This document shows positions 22,526 to 22,694 of a stretch of DNA of 22,694 bases, piece by piece. The stretch comes from Alphaproteobacteria bacterium (lineage in GTDB: Bacteria > Pseudomonadota > Alphaproteobacteria > Micavibrionales > Micavibrionaceae). The position numbers were made by a program, and so were the translations under genes. The DNA lies in contig JAESUK010000198.1 of the NCBI GenBank assembly GCA_016763095.1, positions 1 through 22,694 of the forward strand, in the 5' to 3' direction. Within the stretch, counting starts at the first letter, position 1, and every line of letters begins with the position of its first letter. The notes beneath the pieces are model-generated. The model did no database searches and was not told the DNA's origin. It saw only the letters and a list, made by a program, of their open reading frames with translations.

Positions 22526-22694
22526 AAAATATGGTCTGTTGCTTGTCTCTACCGCTCTTTTGGGGGGGTGTCTTACCACACCGCAAACAGTTCTTCCTAC
22601 CCTAACATTCAATCAATATGCTTCCTCACCAATTTATTTTCAGAATGTAAAATATATGGATATAATGCGTGGTACATCAGAAAATGATACAGAA
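22512..22694 (+). CDS. Putative lipoprotein, N-terminal part (runs off the window)
   Basis: The first 61 codons of a gene that begins inside the end of hslO (14-base overlap). The N-terminus is a type II signal peptide: NFCKK, a hydrophobic core (LLLVSTALL) and the lipobox LLGGC with the lipidated cysteine at position 20. The mature part starts with TTPQTVLPTLTFNQYASSPIYF. The L-x-F-x-x-Y-x-x-x-P pattern is reminiscent of an uncharacterised alphaproteobacterial protein often found behind hslO, but I am not certain. A run of seven G encodes the GG of the lipobox. No stop codon is reached by 22694. Confidence 0.72.
   Translation, partial: MNFCKKYGLLLVSTALLGGCLTTPQTVLPTLTFNQYASSPIYFQNVKYMDIMRGTSENDTE

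Noticed and set aside
1..22694. tRNA, rRNA, CRISPR array, riboswitch, insertion sequence or prophage
   Set aside because: Read for on both strands; no cloverleaf ends, regular repeats, transposase, integrase or phage genes were found.

Overview
The window is about 22.7 kb of densely packed chromosome from a low-GC (roughly 40%) bacterium, most likely an alphaproteobacterium. The grounds are the gene order around lgt (YbjN protein, proC, a UbiK-type remnant, lgt, a MidA/NDUFAF7 methyltransferase, pgeF), a histidine kinase of the PleC/DivJ type, a long Ctc-type L25 with an acidic tail, and the glutathione-dependent formaldehyde genes frmA and fghA. No tRNA, rRNA, CRISPR array, transposase or phage gene was seen. 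Most genes are housekeeping.

Left part (1-5400): the 3' end of a YfbK-like von Willebrand factor A protein, whose last 26 codons are knocked out of frame by one extra A; a leftward, visibly AT-rich GIY-YIG nuclease gene; the YaiI/UPF0178 gene; then a rightward operon frmA-fghA-roxA that pairs glutathione-dependent formaldehyde oxidation with a 2-oxoglutarate oxygenase of the ribosome-modifying RoxA family.

Middle (5400-14430): a CspA-type cold-shock gene faces proC across a strong bidirectional terminator. proC lies behind a YbjN-domain gene. Next comes a decayed ubiK-like gene (N- and C-terminal pieces in different frames, centre missing), then the overlapping operon lgt-midA-like-pgeF, followed by prs, rplY, pth, a small secreted protein gene on the other strand, ychF and a PQ-loop/SemiSWEET transporter gene. 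This is translation quality control (pth, ychF, rplY), nucleotide precursor supply (prs) and envelope maturation (lgt, pgeF).

Right part (14430-22694): ilvE is divergent from an OmpR-type response regulator and its sensor kinase. The regulator gene appears to have a leaderless mRNA. A large membrane kinase with two PAS domains follows, then recX (leftward), an ABC-2 permease gene, hslO (Hsp33), and the start of a lipoprotein gene that overlaps hslO and runs off the window.

I found no clear new multi-gene system. The best leads are two gene-decay events (the ubiK remnant and the VWA frameshift), the roxA/formaldehyde gene association, the leaderless regulator, and a CtrA-like box plus a Shine-Dalgarno-masking hairpin in front of the SemiSWEET gene.
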